A stretch of 64,000 bases of DNA from Calliphora vicina (Eukaryota > Arthropoda > Insecta > Diptera > Calliphoridae): assembly GCF_958450345.1 (NCBI RefSeq), contig NC_088782.1:100408358-100472357 (forward strand). Direction: 5' to 3'. The notes beneath the pieces were generated by a model, which saw only the letters and a list, made by a program, of their open reading frames with translations, was not told the origin of the DNA and made no database searches. Each line of letters starts with the position of its first letter. The stretch's first letter is position 1. Of this stretch, positions 13,481 to 26,000 are shown piece after piece. Position numbers and translations under genes: made by a program.

Positions 13481-15172
13481 CTGTGTAATTAGTAATACTT
13501 CCAATAAAAAAGAGCTGTAAAATAATGATTAATTTTTTTAATGAATCTTTGGATCATTCATGCTATGAATTGTAATTTTTGACTGCAGTTTGCTCAAAAT
13601 ATGAATGGAATTAAAATTTGAATGAATTCATCATGAATTAAAATTAATGAACGCATTCGCTGCATCCAAAAAAATAATTGAGTTAAATGAATGAATTTTA
13701 ATGAATTCATTTTGTTATTGGCATTCACTCTAAATAAATTTGACAAAAACTAAATTTCGATTCTTTAATAAAATGGTCCTAACCGCGATTTTGAGCTATT
13801 CAATTGATTTCAAAATACTTCTGATCAATATTTTAAATCTCTTAAGGGTTTTTCGAAAAAGAAAAAGCTTTCTTTGTCATCTTTATTAAAAAATTAATTG
13901 GAAAAATTATTTAAAATTCCTTTCCTTTGAATCGTCGATGAATTTATCCAAATTTTAATATATGTAATTATTTTTTGTATGAAACAAATACATTTAAAAA
14001 TGTTAATTAAATATGAATATCTTAATATGTAACACATCAAAATATTTTTAGAGGTTAGAGAAACAGACTTTGAGGTATGAGATTTTCCCGAAAACATTAT
14101 TTATTGGCTAGAAATATCTGGCGTTGAAAACGGGTAAAAACCAGTGCTTAGAAACAATTAAAATAGGAGGTGATCTAGAAAAGCGAATTTGTTACAAATA
14201 AGTATAGCTAATAACTAGCTAACCAGAGACCGAAGATAACGGGTTCACTTTCATTTCAATAGTAAATTCTCATTCGCAGCCATTTAAAAATAATTTTTTG
14301 TGATATATCACTGAGAGAGTGATTAATTAGAGAACATTTTAGGTTTGGGGTTGAGAGAAACAGAAAAGAAACAAACACAAATAATCTGGATGAGTGATTT
14401 ATAATTTATTTTTTTCATAAAGGTCAGCTTGTGGCTTTTATTTGCGAACATGAAAAATAAATCGCAAAAATGCATTTGATGCAAATCAACGCTTAAATAT
14501 ATAAAATTTATCAAAAGATTAATAACAATTTAAAAAAAATCTTATTTCTGTTACTCAGTCTTCATTACTTCATACTTATCATATTATTTGCATAATTTGT
14601 TAAAAATTACTAATAATATGTTATTGTATGTAAATAAAAGAGAAAGTAACAGTTATTAAGAACAAGAACAAATGAATTGTTTATCTCACACCAAACTATT
14701 AAAAAATAACAAAAACGAATAAATGTCATACCAAACCATTTAAATAAAAATCATTTTATAACTGTTATTTTCAGTGATTTATTTTTATCACAAAAATACA
14801 AATCACAATTTGGTTTTTGGTATATGGACGAGTTATTTTCGATCTCTGTGGCTAACTTTTGTTTCCAAAAATAAGGTGAAGCGATAGAAAGTTTTGGATA
14901 CTGTAGGGCCTCCCATTCAAATTATATTGCAACTTTGAGAGTCTTTTCGAAGTTTAGCAGGAAATGGGCAAGATAGGATTAGTGAGAATGTCCCCTCATC
15001 TATGTAGAATATAGTTATAATTGAATATCTGCAGAAATAATTTTTTACTATTGCACATATACGAAATACAAATGGGTGGTATCACAACAGTGGAATAATG
15101 TATATATTAAATAGTATTCTTACTATTGGATATATAATTCCACTGTTATTTTCGAATTTCAAGTGATCTGCA
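13481..15172. other. AT-rich tract with one diverged repeat
   Basis: 13595-13850 is the uninterrupted relative of the repeat split by the HINE at 7489-9800. A small imperfect palindrome built on CAGTGGAATAATGTATATAT and ATATATAATTCCACTG lies at 15099-15150. No coding frame was supported in the rest. Confidence 0.5.
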
Positions 15173-15418
15173 ATAGAGAGGTATTCAAGCTTTGTGTAAA
15201 TTACGTTGGTGTCAGTGTCCTGTTATACCAAAATTTAAGAGAATCAGTGAAAAGTACGTGCCGTTTCGCATACAAAGTAAAAATATATTATCAAATAAAT
15301 ATTTGGAAAACTATAACAGTGAGATTCTCAAAACTTTGAGTAAGTTATTTTGTTGCCATTGTGCGTAGTTTTGATAAAAATGTAAGGGTTCAGGAGGATG
15401 GCCAGTACCATTAAATAA

Positions 15419-15610
15419 GAGTACCGGAATAAAACTTGCAAGGCAAGAGTAAGTTTGCTAACAGCTGGTAACTGTTTACTTGCCAAGAATTGTGTTGAGC
15501 ACAACCACAAGAACGAAGAAGAATTGTATAAGGAGTTAAAGGCTCTTAATATAATTAAGGACGAATGCGAAGATCTTCCAGGAATATTAAGGGCCATACC
15601 TCTGCAATGA
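15419..15610 (+). pseudogene. FLYWCH zinc-finger-like exon or pseudogene
   Basis: The open stretch of 63 codons has no ATG and follows an in-frame TAA. It reads EYRNKTCKARVSLLTAGNCL and, soon after, CVEHNH, then an acidic-basic tail ending GILRAIPLQ. Cys-Lys-Ala-Arg followed by His-x-His at this spacing is the C-terminal half of a FLYWCH zinc finger, a DNA- or protein-binding module common in fly mod(mdg4)-type proteins and in domesticated transposases. The upstream half (the Phe/Tyr and Trp-x-Cys part) is not readable in frame, so this is either a downstream exon or a decayed copy. GTAAGT near 15450 and CTAACAG near 15458 could be chance. The family is inferred from the motif alone. Confidence 0.45.
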
Positions 15611-15729
15611 GCTTAATAAGATTTGAGTTGTAAGTTAGTAACTTAAAAAATATTGTTCTATTTTTCTCTAAATTTCTAAATACTTTCCGAGGAAGCAATT
15701 CAATTTATTTCCTCACATTTAAATAAATA

Positions 15730-16484
15730 ACAAGTAAGAAAGTATGGTCGGTCAAGCCCGTCCATATAATACCCTACACTAAGTAAAAGATCAAAAACAT
15801 TTTTCTTTTAAAATTTCAATAATTTATATTTTTGAGTGATTTTCGGAAGTGGGCCTTATATGGGGGCTATGACCAATTGTGGAATGATCAGCATGAAATT
15901 AGGTCGTGTGACTTATATCTATATGAAAGTTTACTATGTTGAATTTTGTGAGTATACCAACATTTTTAAGCGATTTATGCACGTTAAAGTGATTTTCGGA
16001 AGCGGGTCTATATGGGAGCTATGACTAATTATGGACCGATCGTAACAAAATTTGGTGACATGAATTTTGTGTATATAAAACTTATTTGGAGCGAAATTTG
16101 TGGATATAAATATATAAATTAAACATTTATGACCGATAAAATCCAATTTCTGGAGGACATTTGTATGGGGGCTAGGTGAAATAATGAACCGATTTCAGCC
16201 AGTTTCAATAGGCTTGGTCCCTGAGCCGTAAAAATAATATGTACCAAATTTCATCGAAATACCTTCAAACCTGTACTCTGCGCACAAGGTTTACATGGAC
16301 AGCCAGTCGACCAGACGGACGGACAGACAGACGGACAGACAGACGAACATCGTTTAATCGACTCAGAAAGTGATTCTAAGTCGATCGGTATACTTTAAGG
16401 TGGGTGTTAGACTAATATTTTTGGGCGTTACAAACATCTGCACAAACGCATTATACCCTCCCCACTATGGTGGTGTAGGGTATA
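15730..16484 (+). mobile_element. HINE family 3, full-length copy
   Basis: It starts ACAAGTAAGAAAGTATGGTC and ATACCCTACACT. The GACA/GACG tract lies near 16313-16347, next to TTTAATCGACTCAGAA. It ends CCACTATGGTGGTGTAGGGT, where CCACTATGGTGG can form a hairpin before the terminal GTGTAGGGTATAA. It is non-coding. It has the same plan as families 1 and 2 with a different, matched pair of terminal motifs. Confidence 0.8.
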
Positions 16485-16997
16485 AAAATAAAAATTATGT
16501 AGATTTAAATTTTAAAAAAAGGTCTACTTTTTCATAGGAAATTTGTGTATTTAGTCTGCTTCAACTTTTTTAATAAGAGCTATAAGGTTTAACTTAAAAC
16601 AAGTTTAGTTGAAATATTGATTTACAAATTACTGTAATGTAAAAAAAAATCGCGCGATTTTTTATTTTTTACAAAATTTTTCGCCTGCGGCCCTTGATTA
16701 CAAAATATAACACTAATTCAAAATATATTTACAAATTAATATTTTAACAAATCTTATTAAAGCCAAATATATATCGTATTCAAATATACATAGTTTTTAT
16801 TTCATTCAAAAGTCTTAAAAGAGATTTCAATACAATAGGAGAAAGCTCCAAACATTGTTTTTATTCCGTGCAAATATCTCAAAATATGCAGTTAATACGA
16901 TGAAATTTGCAACTGCTCATGTTGTTGGATTGCAGTTCAGGAAACTATATAAGTATTAACAACAACTTTTATTTTACCAAAAGTAAATACAAACATT
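16485..16997. other. AT-rich intergenic tract
   Basis: No gene or clear repeat was recognised. Confidence 0.5.
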
Positions 16998-17208
16998 TAG
17001 GGGATTCAAACGGTCTGCTATTAAGTTATATTATCATATTATGATAGATTAAACAAATTGTTGTTGTGCTTCAAACAAAAATTTTTATTTTATGATAAAA
17101 CCATAAAAATAGTTCATTAGTTAAAATTTTTTTTTTTTTGAAAAACAACAAAAATGTTTTTAAACTATCGGACATTATGACCTAATAGCAAACCGTTTGA
17201 ATCCCCCA
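16998..17208. mobile_element. About 210-bp inverted-repeat MITE
   Basis: GGGGATTCAAACGGTCTGCT at the left and the complement of the right end (GGGGATTCAAACGGTTTGCT) form an inverted repeat that continues through TATTAAGTTATA-like sequence for about 40 bases. It is non-coding and no target duplication was settled. Confidence 0.65.
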
Positions 17209-17236
17209 ATTGTTTTTGATCACCTTCACTGTGTTT

Positions 17237-17456
17237 GGGGAGTTATTTCATTTTAAAAATTGGAGTTCTATTTCATATGAAATAAGACCCCAATAATGGG
17301 GTGTTATTTCATTTCTGTCTGGGGCATTATTTCATTTCGTTGGGGTCTTATTTCATTTTCAAAATTGGGGTTTTATTGCATATGAAATAAGGCCCCAAAT
17401 TTTAGGGGGTTATTTTATTTTTGGGGTGTTATTTCGTGGGGGGTTATTTCATGCCG
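17237..17456. repeat. Foldback-type arm fragment of GGGG-TTATTTCAT modules
   Basis: About ten variants of TTATTTCAT, spaced by GGGGTCT, GGGGTGT and similar, run to ATTTCATGCCGCCGGCC. The module resembles the outer arms of the foldback element at 261-1287, but a matching opposite arm was not identified. Confidence 0.55.
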
Positions 17457-19646
17457 CCGGCCTTCCCATACAAATATAAAATGCAACATTTTGGGCTCTA
17501 CTACAGTCAGAGTTTGAAAACATCGTTTAAATTGGTTTGTTGCCAGAACCCGTCTTACATTCTTTAAATTGTTACTAATGGATAATATTAGATCTATATT
17601 ACTTTACATGTGTTTTTTTGGTACCATAATTAAACAATAGTAAATAGTTATTTTCAAATATCTAAAGAACTGTTATAAATTACATTCCTATCATAGTAAG
17701 TAGTTTGATTAAAAATAGGCAGGATCGATACCCACTGTAGAAAAGGTAGCGAAGCCCATGGAATTAACTTACTATTTTCTATAAAAGAAATGCAAAATGT
17801 GAAATCGTTAAAGTCAAAAAAAATTAAAACTAAGTATGATTTATAACTCGCTTTTGTTAAAAAGTAATTTTGCCTTTATTGAATAGTAATTTTGAAAAAG
17901 AACATTATTTACCTTTTTGATTTTTTCATAGGAAGAAAATAGCTATAAATACACATTAGATAAAAAACTAAATTGACACAAAGTCGTTAAAATACACTTA
18001 AGTTTCATAAAAACCTTTTTGTGCACATACAAACATAATCCATTGAATATTGAAACCAACATCCTCCAGATATGAGATGATTTCAATTTCAACAACATGT
18101 ATAGTAGGAGGTTTCATTTTGTATTGAAATTATTTTCTAAAGTAGGGGGAATAATATGACACTTGATGTAATATTACAACGATTCAAATTTGCTCAAGTT
18201 GGGTAGTTTTAAGATGTGCCTCAGCGGTTCTGAAATTTAAACACCAGTTTACAAGGAGAATTTTGAATTTTTTTCGGTTTTTTCCCAAGACTTACACTCC
18301 TTTGATTTCGAAAATATGAAAAACCACCCTAATAAACATATCATTTATAAAGATACATATTCTACATTGGTTAGTATATTAGGATTGTCCTGTTTGAATG
18401 TAGAAGAAATTAGGTGTCGATATTCCCAACTAAAATGAAAGTTTAGTTTGTTTGAGGGGACCATTTCCCAAAATTTTTGTCCTGACATCAGTATTTGGTG
18501 AGCTGTATCTAAGGATTTATGATTTTTTTCATATTTCTCTCAAAGCAAACATATGAAATATTAGTATTATATGAAAGGTCTTTGAAAGCCATATCTGAAC
18601 TCTAGCACAAATCTAAAAATTATCGAAGTATATAAGGTTTTTTTAAATTTTGTTATAGAATTGTATAAAGAAATTAGTTAAATTAATACGTTATGAAACT
18701 CATATAAATTCATCCATTCCATTCAATTCCAATAAAATTCAAACTTTATTGAATTACGAAAAACGGAAAACCCGTTTTAGTGAAATTACAATATATGAGG
18801 ACTATAATCTGTTAATTTACACTAATTACACTGTCCAATAGCATTTTCGGAACAGATCTACACTTCTGAAAGGGCATATTGAGTAGATCATTTTTGTAGA
18901 ATAAACTTATAGTCCAGCTGATCTGAATTATTTTGTACAGTGTGTCAAAGTTTTAATTTTTTGAACGAAGGTAGCATTATACTAACTGAAAAAAATGTTG
19001 TAAGTTAATATCTGTGAGAACTCTTATTCTCAGAGTTATATTGTGGAATTGTATGGGGATCAAATTTGTTGAAGATCCTAACCCCTTATCTCCTCTTTAG
19101 GGGTCAGTTTGACCGCTTTTTCGAGAAGACCGAAAAAAACCTTTCTAAAAGGACATTTAAGGATTAAAATATTCTACGAAATTTTTTGCTTAATTAACAA
19201 AATACATTAGAATGAATTTAGCTGTTATTTAAGTTGGGAACATCCTCATTATTTTCCTATGTTTGTATATTGGGATGGCCCCGTTTGAATGCAGAAAAGA
19301 TAAGCTGTTGTCTTTCCAACTAATTTTTTTTTTAGTTTCTTGAGGAGACTATTTCTCAAAATGTTTGCTATGTCGTCTCTATTTGCTGAAACGGATCAAA
19401 TGATATAATGCGTGCACAGAATGCTGCGCATTTTATATAAAACATTTATCTGTTTAATCCGAATGGGTTAGATTTATATTTTCTATTACTAAAAAATATC
19501 AGTGGTAAATTTCACCTTGCATTTAACTATTATCGGGATCAAAGATTTTCATATATTTTAATATAAATTTTTTACCGATTCAACCTATTTGGGATACATA
19601 AGTTTTCTTGTAGCATTTAACACATTTTGTTCTAAATTTTTTATTT
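17457..19646. other. AT-rich tract with one diverged direct repeat
   Basis: 18377-18485 and 19267-19365 share GTTTGAATGYAGAA, a stretch with TTCCCAACTAA or TTTCCAACTAA, and an ending like CCATTTCCCAAAAT. Nothing else is recognisable, and the longer frames are A/T-biased. Confidence 0.45.
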
Positions 19647-21611
19647 TTATACCCTCCACCACCATAAGTGGTGAATGAGGGTATATATAAGTTTGTCATT
19701 CCGTGTGTAACATTGAGAAATATTCATCTGAGACCCAACAAAGTATATATATTATTTATCCTTATGAAATTCTAAGTCGATTGAGCCATGTCCGTCTGTC
19801 TGTCCGTCTGTCCGTCTCTGTAAAGCACGCTCACGTCCAAAATACGCAAACAAACTTAATAAAGTTGCAAGAAAAATGTTTATTATTGTCCTAAGCAGTT
19901 TGGTATTGAAAATCAGCGAAATCGGTACAGTTTTTTCACATATTTTTGGACATTTTTTGTAAATATATTGCAGATAAAATCATAAAATTTTGCACTCGTT
20001 ACTTTTATGATAAAAGGAGTAACTCTGGTGAAAATTATAAGAATCAAAACAAAATTTCACACACATCCATAGTTTATATTTAGAAATCATACTACTGGAT
20101 TTTGTGAATATCGGTCCATATTTGACCATAGCTCCCATATAAGGTCCACTTCCAAAAATCAGTTAAGTACTCATAAATCTTTTATAAATACATTTATCAT
20201 GCTAAAATTCCACACAAATTATACTCATATATATAGAGATCACTGTTCCAAATTTTATGCAGATTGGCCGATAATTGGTCATAGCTCCCCTATAAGGCCC
20301 ATTTCCGAAAAAAGATATTAACCTTAAAAAGTATTAAAAACATATCGATATCAAAATGAAATTACGCACAGATCCAGTAATTTGAATCCAGTAATCATAC
20401 TTCTGGATTTTGTGAATATCGGTCCATATTTAACCATAGCTCCCATATAAGGTCCACTCCCGAAAATCACTAATATCCTCATAAATTTCTTACAAATATA
20501 GTTATCAGGTTGAAATTCAAAACAAATTTATTCAAAATCGATGTACCAAATTTTATGATGATAGGCCCATAATTGGTCATAACCTCCATATAAGAACTAC
20601 TTCAGGAAAACACATTACCGTGCACAAATATCCATAAAAATCTACACTCAACCAAAATTTTACACCGATCAGTAATTTGTATCCAAGAATCGTACTACAA
20701 GATTTTTTAAATATTGGTGCATAATTCGGCATAGCTCCCACATAAGGTCCACTCTTGTTAATAGCGTTGTTTATATGAAATTCTACAAAAAAAGCCCTTA
20801 AATACTTAGGATCATAATAGGTCATAGCATCCATATATTTAACCAAAATGGTACACAGATCAGTAATTTGTATTCAAAAATCATAATACTGAATTTTGTG
20901 AATATTGGTCCATAATTGGCCACAGCTCTCATATAAATACATAAAAATCACATAAAAATATTCTATGACAATCGAATCTAATAGGTCAAAGCTCCCGCAA
21001 AGGTCCCACAACCAAATATTTTGAAATTTGTCTAAATATATTTGTATACCCTTTTTTTATACTCTGTTTCTTCACTTGAGGTTAAAAGGGAAAAATGTTG
21101 ATCCAAACGTATTAACTAATTATTAAGTATATAAATTGTTAAATTTCATTTCATGAGGTCCAGACTTAAACTCGACAACACTTCCCCTTTGCGCATGTGA
21201 AATTTCATTAAAATCGGACTAAGGGTTTAGAAGTTACAGATTTATTTCCCTCTTTTTTTTTCATACCACTGTGCGCCACTTTGACACTCAGATATTGTAG
21301 ATCGTTTAACCCAGTTCCAACAAACTGTTAAGGGTTACCTATGTAAGAAAATAATAATTTACACGAAGATTTAGAAAAATTAAGTTTAGACGACAATTTC
21401 TCAATTAAAAGACAATAATTAACTGTGTCAAACGTTCTAAAAGGAATTTCAGTTATAAATTGCTGAATTAGATACAATTTTTTGAAAAAAAATATCTTCT
21501 TCGTAAACTAGTCTTTCTAACAATTGTTATATTATTTCAGCTTTTATACCATCATATTTAGGTGGAGGGTATTTAAGATTCGGCACGGCCGAATATAGTA
21601 CTCTTACTTGT
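19647..21611 (-). mobile_element. HINE family 2, copy B
   Basis: It closely matches 7489-9800 end to end, with deletions (for example most of 7790-8320 is missing after the GACA/GACG tract). It retains a segment near 21264-21370, beginning CATACCACTGTGCGCCAC, that is absent from copy A and present in copy C near 55380-55490. Termini and orientation are as in copy A. The minus-strand 89-residue frame at 20577-20846 is almost the same as that at 8868-9137 because the DNA is conserved. Confidence 0.8.
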
Positions 21612-21708
21612 TTTTTTAATAGAACCATTTTCAACACCATATATTTCTGATCAACAAACAATATTTTCGGATTTATGCCTTCTTATAATTTTATAAACGC
21701 CCAGAAGA
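21612..21708. other. Short AT-rich spacer
   Basis: Sequence between the HINE end and the inverted repeat that starts at 21709. No feature seen. Confidence 0.4.
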
Positions 21709-22142
21709 TACATATGGGCAATTCCATATCATCGTACGTGACATTTGTACGCCTATAGAGTGGAATAGATTTTGCAAAAATAAGAGTATCTGAAAAATAA
21801 TTTTGTCTTTATGTTCTATTCAGATATTCATATTTTAAAATAATAAAAAGTTCTTTCGAAATTTTATTGTCCAAAATATTGAGCGAAATAAGGGTATATC
21901 GTACGTGACATAAAACGGAACTCATTTTGAGGTACATGTAGAAATATTCGAAAACATTCGAATCGTGAGAGGCGTTATGTTTTCTTTTAATTATTAAACT
22001 AAACGAAACCTTTTTCCTTTACAATCCATCATATTTAAATAAAAACAATCTTTGGATGTTTTTGTAATAAATAAAATTGAATATCGTACGTGAGAGTATA
22101 TATTCTGAAAATATGTGTATACAAAAACTAAAACAATTAATA

Positions 22143-22389
22143 CACAGAGAAAACAGATTCGTGATAGCAACGGAATTTGTTGCCAATCGAATGATTCGGT
22201 TGCACAAATAGAATTTGTCAGTTCTAACAACAGAAAGTCAGTTGATAAAGAAGAATTTCAGTTGAAGCAACCAAACTTTAGTTACCCCTTCCAAAATATT
22301 GTAGCCACAACTGTAAAATTCGGTCATTAAGATAGAACTATTCGATTGGCAGCAAATTCGGTTGCTAGCACGAATCTGTTTTCTCTGTG
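22143..22389. mobile_element. 247-bp MITE, copy 1
   Basis: CACAGAGAAAACAGATTCGT at the left is the complement of the right end, and the inverted repeat extends about 50 bases through ATAGCAAC and GCCAATCGAAT. A second copy of the same length is at 36860-37106. The flanks are TA on both sides. The overlapping open frames are conserved between the copies but carry no known domain. Confidence 0.85.
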
Positions 22390-22511
22390 TAGAATATATA
22401 CATTCGGTTTCAATAAACAATTTGACAATAGCAAAAAAACCATCAGAGTCAAATTCATTTCATACTACAAGCTAATTGGGAGTCTAGCCTCCCATCAGTT
22501 TAAACTATTGT

Positions 22512-23049
22512 TATACCCTACACCACCATAGTGAGGAGGGTATAATGCGGTCTAACACTCACCGATCGACTTAGAATCTCGACTTAGGGTTGGCTGTCCA
22601 TGTAAACTTTTTGCGCAGAGTACAGGTCGCATTTTGAAGATATTTCGATAAAATTTGGTCCATATAATTTTTTCGGCCCAAGGACCATGCCTGTTGAAAC
22701 TGGCTGAAATCAGTCCATTATTTCACCTAGCCCCCATAAAAATGTCATCTCGAAATTGGACTTTATCAGTCATAAATGTTTAATTTATATACGTATCTAC
22801 ACAAATTTGGCTCCAAATAAGTTTTATATATACAAAATTCATGTCACCACATTTTGTTATGATCGGTCCATAACTACTCATAGCTCCCATAGAGACCCGC
22901 TTCCGAAAATGACTTTAACGTGCGTAAATGGCTTAAAAATATTGGTATACATACAAAATTCAAAATCACTCAAAAATAAAAATTATTGAAATTTTAAAAG
23001 AAAAATGTTTTTGCTCTTTTACTTAGTGTAAATATAACTTATTACTTGT
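22512..23049 (-). mobile_element. HINE family 3, internally deleted copy
   Basis: On the plus strand it begins TATACCCTACACCACCATAG and ends in TTACTTGT. The GACA/GACG tract and about 40 bases next to the 5' terminus are missing compared with 49877-50634. Otherwise the order of conserved phrases (CCCCCATA, TTTATCAGTCATAAATGTTT, CTTCCGAAAAT) is the same. Confidence 0.75.
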
Positions 23050-23170
23050 TTTTGTCTTTAAAATGTTGTAATATGATCTAAATACTTTCACATAGTAACA
23101 TTTTAGTATTTTCTACTATTCAAGTCTTCTTGAAAAAAAAGTTTCAAGTGATTTTGTTTTTTCAGTCGTG

Positions 23171-23812
23171 CACTGTGGTTCCAAATCAAAATCTGCCTTA
23201 CTAAAATAGATATATCTCAATGGTTTTACCATATAGAAATTCATACTTCAAAACATAGATAAACATTGATATAGGCTTTTATTAAATGTATATCTTATAT
23301 TTATGGGCCTCTCCATTTTCCTGTTATATTCCTTTAAACTTGGTTCTCAAATATACTGATATTTTTTTTCTAAGAATGTTATATAGCTTGCAAAAAAAAA
23401 GACCGTCGAAGCCCGTCCAATGACTATATACATCATTTAAAGAAACTTCTGGGGAATGTTTTTGTAAAAAAAATGTAGCAGCCAGCACCCGCCGAAATAC
23501 TTTTTTTTTAAATTTTTACGGAATGGAATTTTTAGATATATTTCTTTATTTATTATTGATTTTTATGTATCCAGACTATACTGTAACTTGAAATCTAGTA
23601 AATACAGATCTTTTTAAAAATTTGGTTTTAGAAAGACATGAAAAAGTATTTTTTTTAATTTTTTATTAATGTTTTTTATATGTATATCTAGACCCTACTG
23701 TAACTTGAAAAAAAGTTTATATTGATCTTTTTTGGAATCGGAGATACCAATTCTATATAAAAAGATCGCCAAATAATTTTGTCCACCTAGATTTTGATTT
23801 GGAACAACAGTG
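23171..23812. mobile_element. 642-bp element with Transib-like terminus and 5-bp duplication
   Basis: The ends CACTGTGGTTCCAAATC and the complement CACTGTTGTTCCAAATC match at 23 of 24 positions. TCGTG directly precedes the left end and directly follows the right end, giving a 5-bp duplication. The left heptamer CACTGTG fits the CACWRTG terminus of Transib transposons, which are related to the RAG1 recombinase and make GC-rich 5-bp duplications. No transposase frame lies inside, so it would be non-autonomous. The family call is inference. Confidence 0.6.
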
Positions 23813-23848
23813 TCGTGGTAGCGATTCTCGTGGAATTGCCCATATGTA

Positions 23849-24739
23849 CACTTTTGTGGGTCTATGACCACTAATTCGATGTGTTAGTAGGGTATTGCAT
23901 TTTAAAAATCTGAAAATTTTTGTAAAAAAAATACAAAATTTTGAATATTTTTGGAATTACAAAATTATTTAAGATATTGCATTGAAAGCAACTTTTAAAG
24001 ACTTTCAAATGATGCCAATCTTACCTTTGTGAGTATTATAAAACAACATTAAAAAGGACCCCAGCAAATATATCTAAGAATGAATTAATTTTTTTTTGTG
24101 GCCACCCTAATGTATATATATTTTTCATAAGTACTGAATATAAACTTACAAAAAAGGATTATCTACAGATGTACAAAGTCAAAAGAAAATTTGTGTGTAC
24201 GAATTTATTCATACATACCTTACCTACGAACTTAAGTAAGATTGCTTGCTATGCATGCATATATGCATATTTTGTGTGTAATTCTCTTTTATAGTTTGTT
24301 AAAACTAAAGTAAAGACATCAGATTACTTCAAAATTGTATTTGAATGGCAAAAGGAAAATATTCAATAATACAAAAGTTAACATTGACATAGGGATCAAT
24401 TTCAAATTCAACTTGTTAGGGAACAAACACATAAGTAAGTGCATTTTCTTTGACTCTTGTTTTTCAAAGTTTCCAAGGTTTAATACCATAAAGAAAAGAA
24501 AAAAAATAAACTTTTTAATTCTGAATATTGTTTTATGGCAATTGTATATCCATAAATATTTACTCGGTCAGCTTGTATTGAAATATTAAAAACAATGAGT
24601 TCAATTAAAATTGTTGCTCTGGTGTGGAAAGTTGTCTTGGATTTAAGAGAAAAATTGATTTCTTTATTAATAGTTTCATGTTGATTATTGATTTTAAGTT
24701 GTTTTTTCTCTGGGTGTAATTTTAAACAATTACCAATCA
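23849..24739. other. AT-rich tract, no gene supported
   Basis: It contains a CCACCCTAATGTATATATAT phrase near 24108 and a stretch near 24640-24715 whose complement (AGAAAAAACAACTTAAAATC) is similar to 54220-54245. The 84-87-residue frames at 24335-24743 are not convincing. Confidence 0.4.
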
Positions 24740-24869
24740 ACACGTCTACTAGAACATATAACCGATCTCTAGTTATTCCAATCGGAAACGTCTATTTGTG
24801 ATCGTAAAGTCCATGTAAGTTTCGATATCGATATATAGTCAAAGTAGATAGTCTGGTCTTAACCAGTTT

Positions 24870-25085
24870 TAGTCAGTTCGTCCGCCATATTATTGCCAGA
24901 TATTGCAGTATGATCCGGCACTCAGAATAGTTCCACATAAAAATGTCTCGCCAATTCATTAAGAGATATTCGGCATTAATAGAACAATCCAGATGACGTA
25001 GAAACACCAGATAGAGATTTAATAGCATGTTTACTGCCGGTACATATCTGAATATTCTCATCGCATATCGTGTAGTACACCAGCT
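24870..25085 (-). pseudogene. RNase H domain, C-terminal half, of the LINE
   Basis: RNase H in a LINE removes RNA from the RNA:DNA hybrid. The minus strand reads HAIKSLSGVSTSSGLF, then RISLNELARHF, then VPDHTAISGNNMADELTKTG, with stops between. This is the usual order of the second half of the domain: the S-x-AIKSL helix, the L-N-E-L helix, and the V-P-x-H-x-x-I-x-G-N-x-x-A-D box. It is separated by about 0.9 kb from the N-terminal half at 26030-26200, with unrelated sequence between. Confidence 0.8.
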
Positions 25086-26000
25086 AGTGTACTACTCTAT
25101 TACTCACCAAAATGACAACCTAAATAACGCAATACTGATTCTGCAACCTGAAGCAGAACTCCTTCTGAAAACGGTTAATACGAAAGCAAACACCTGGAAT
25201 CTATCTGTACTGATTGCGAAATTGTTCACTATTGATAAAAACAAAATCACCTGTCAAGGAAGGGAGCGATCGTGCAATAGTCAATATTCGCAAGATACTT
25301 ATACCTGAATGGTCGAATGAGCGGGCGACTAAAAGTTAGTAAAACTTTGATTTAAAAAAAATGATACACAAAATTTCACGTGCTAAAATTATGATATCAC
25401 TCACAAAACAGCTGACAGAAAAAAATAACTAAAAGCCAGAATGCATTTCTACCTTCGAAGGAAATGTTAACAAATCTACAACTAAGTTAAATTTAAAAAA
25501 ATGTATATACAGGCAAATCCCGGTATAACGAACAATATGTTGTCAGTCCCATTCGTTAAATTGAAAAATTCGTTATATCGAGATTTTTTTTTTTAATTTT
25601 GGACTTTTCTTTTCTTTTTCTATATTGGAATTTAACTAAACCAGGTTAAAACTAGGATGAGCGGTGTAATATTAGGAGGCATGAATATCGTCCAAATTTG
25701 TATATATTTAGTAGTTTTTACTAATTGTTCTTCTGGAGGTTGGCTTGGTGCATTATACACGATTAATAAAAATAAAGCCTTCATTTTAAGGGATTTCGAT
25801 TCGGAAAATGAAAATTAAACTCAGGGACAAGCATTTTAAAAAAACAGATTTTGAAGATTCTAGATTCCACTTAATTTGTGTAAAGTTAATTTACAGGAAA
25901 CACTTAGTCACGATTAAATGTTTTTTTTTTCTTCAAAATCATTTATTCATCTAAATTTTTAGTTTTTCTTTCAATGAAATTCTTCTACGGTTTCCCATAT
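25086..26000. other. Sequence inserted between the two halves of RNase H
   Basis: It splits the RNase H reading of the surrounding LINE. It contains CCCGGTATAACGAACAATAT near 25518 and CGTTATATCGAGAT near 25571, a facing pair reminiscent of repeat termini. No transposase or other domain was seen. The edges are approximate. Confidence 0.4.

Larger units (their letters stand above)
21709..23848. mobile_element. Candidate 2.1-kb element bounded by a perfect 18-bp inverted repeat
   Basis: TACATATGGGCAATTCCA (21709-21726) has its exact complement at 23831-23848. Near the left end the motif ATCGTACGTGA recurs three times (about 21731, 21897 and 22083). Three other elements (22143, 22512 and 23171) lie inside, so the original would be much shorter. 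No coding sequence was seen. The pair could also be the same end of two separate repeats lying in opposite orientation. Confidence 0.4.

Noticed and set aside
15328..15597. 89-residue minus-strand frame
   Set aside because: It lies opposite the FLYWCH-like plus-strand reading, which has recognisable zinc-binding residues. The minus frame has none.
8868..20846. Near-identical 89-residue minus-strand frames at 8868-9137 and 20577-20846
   Set aside because: They lie in two copies of the same HINE family 2 element and are kept by DNA identity. There is no domain, and the third copy (about 55700-55960) breaks the frame.
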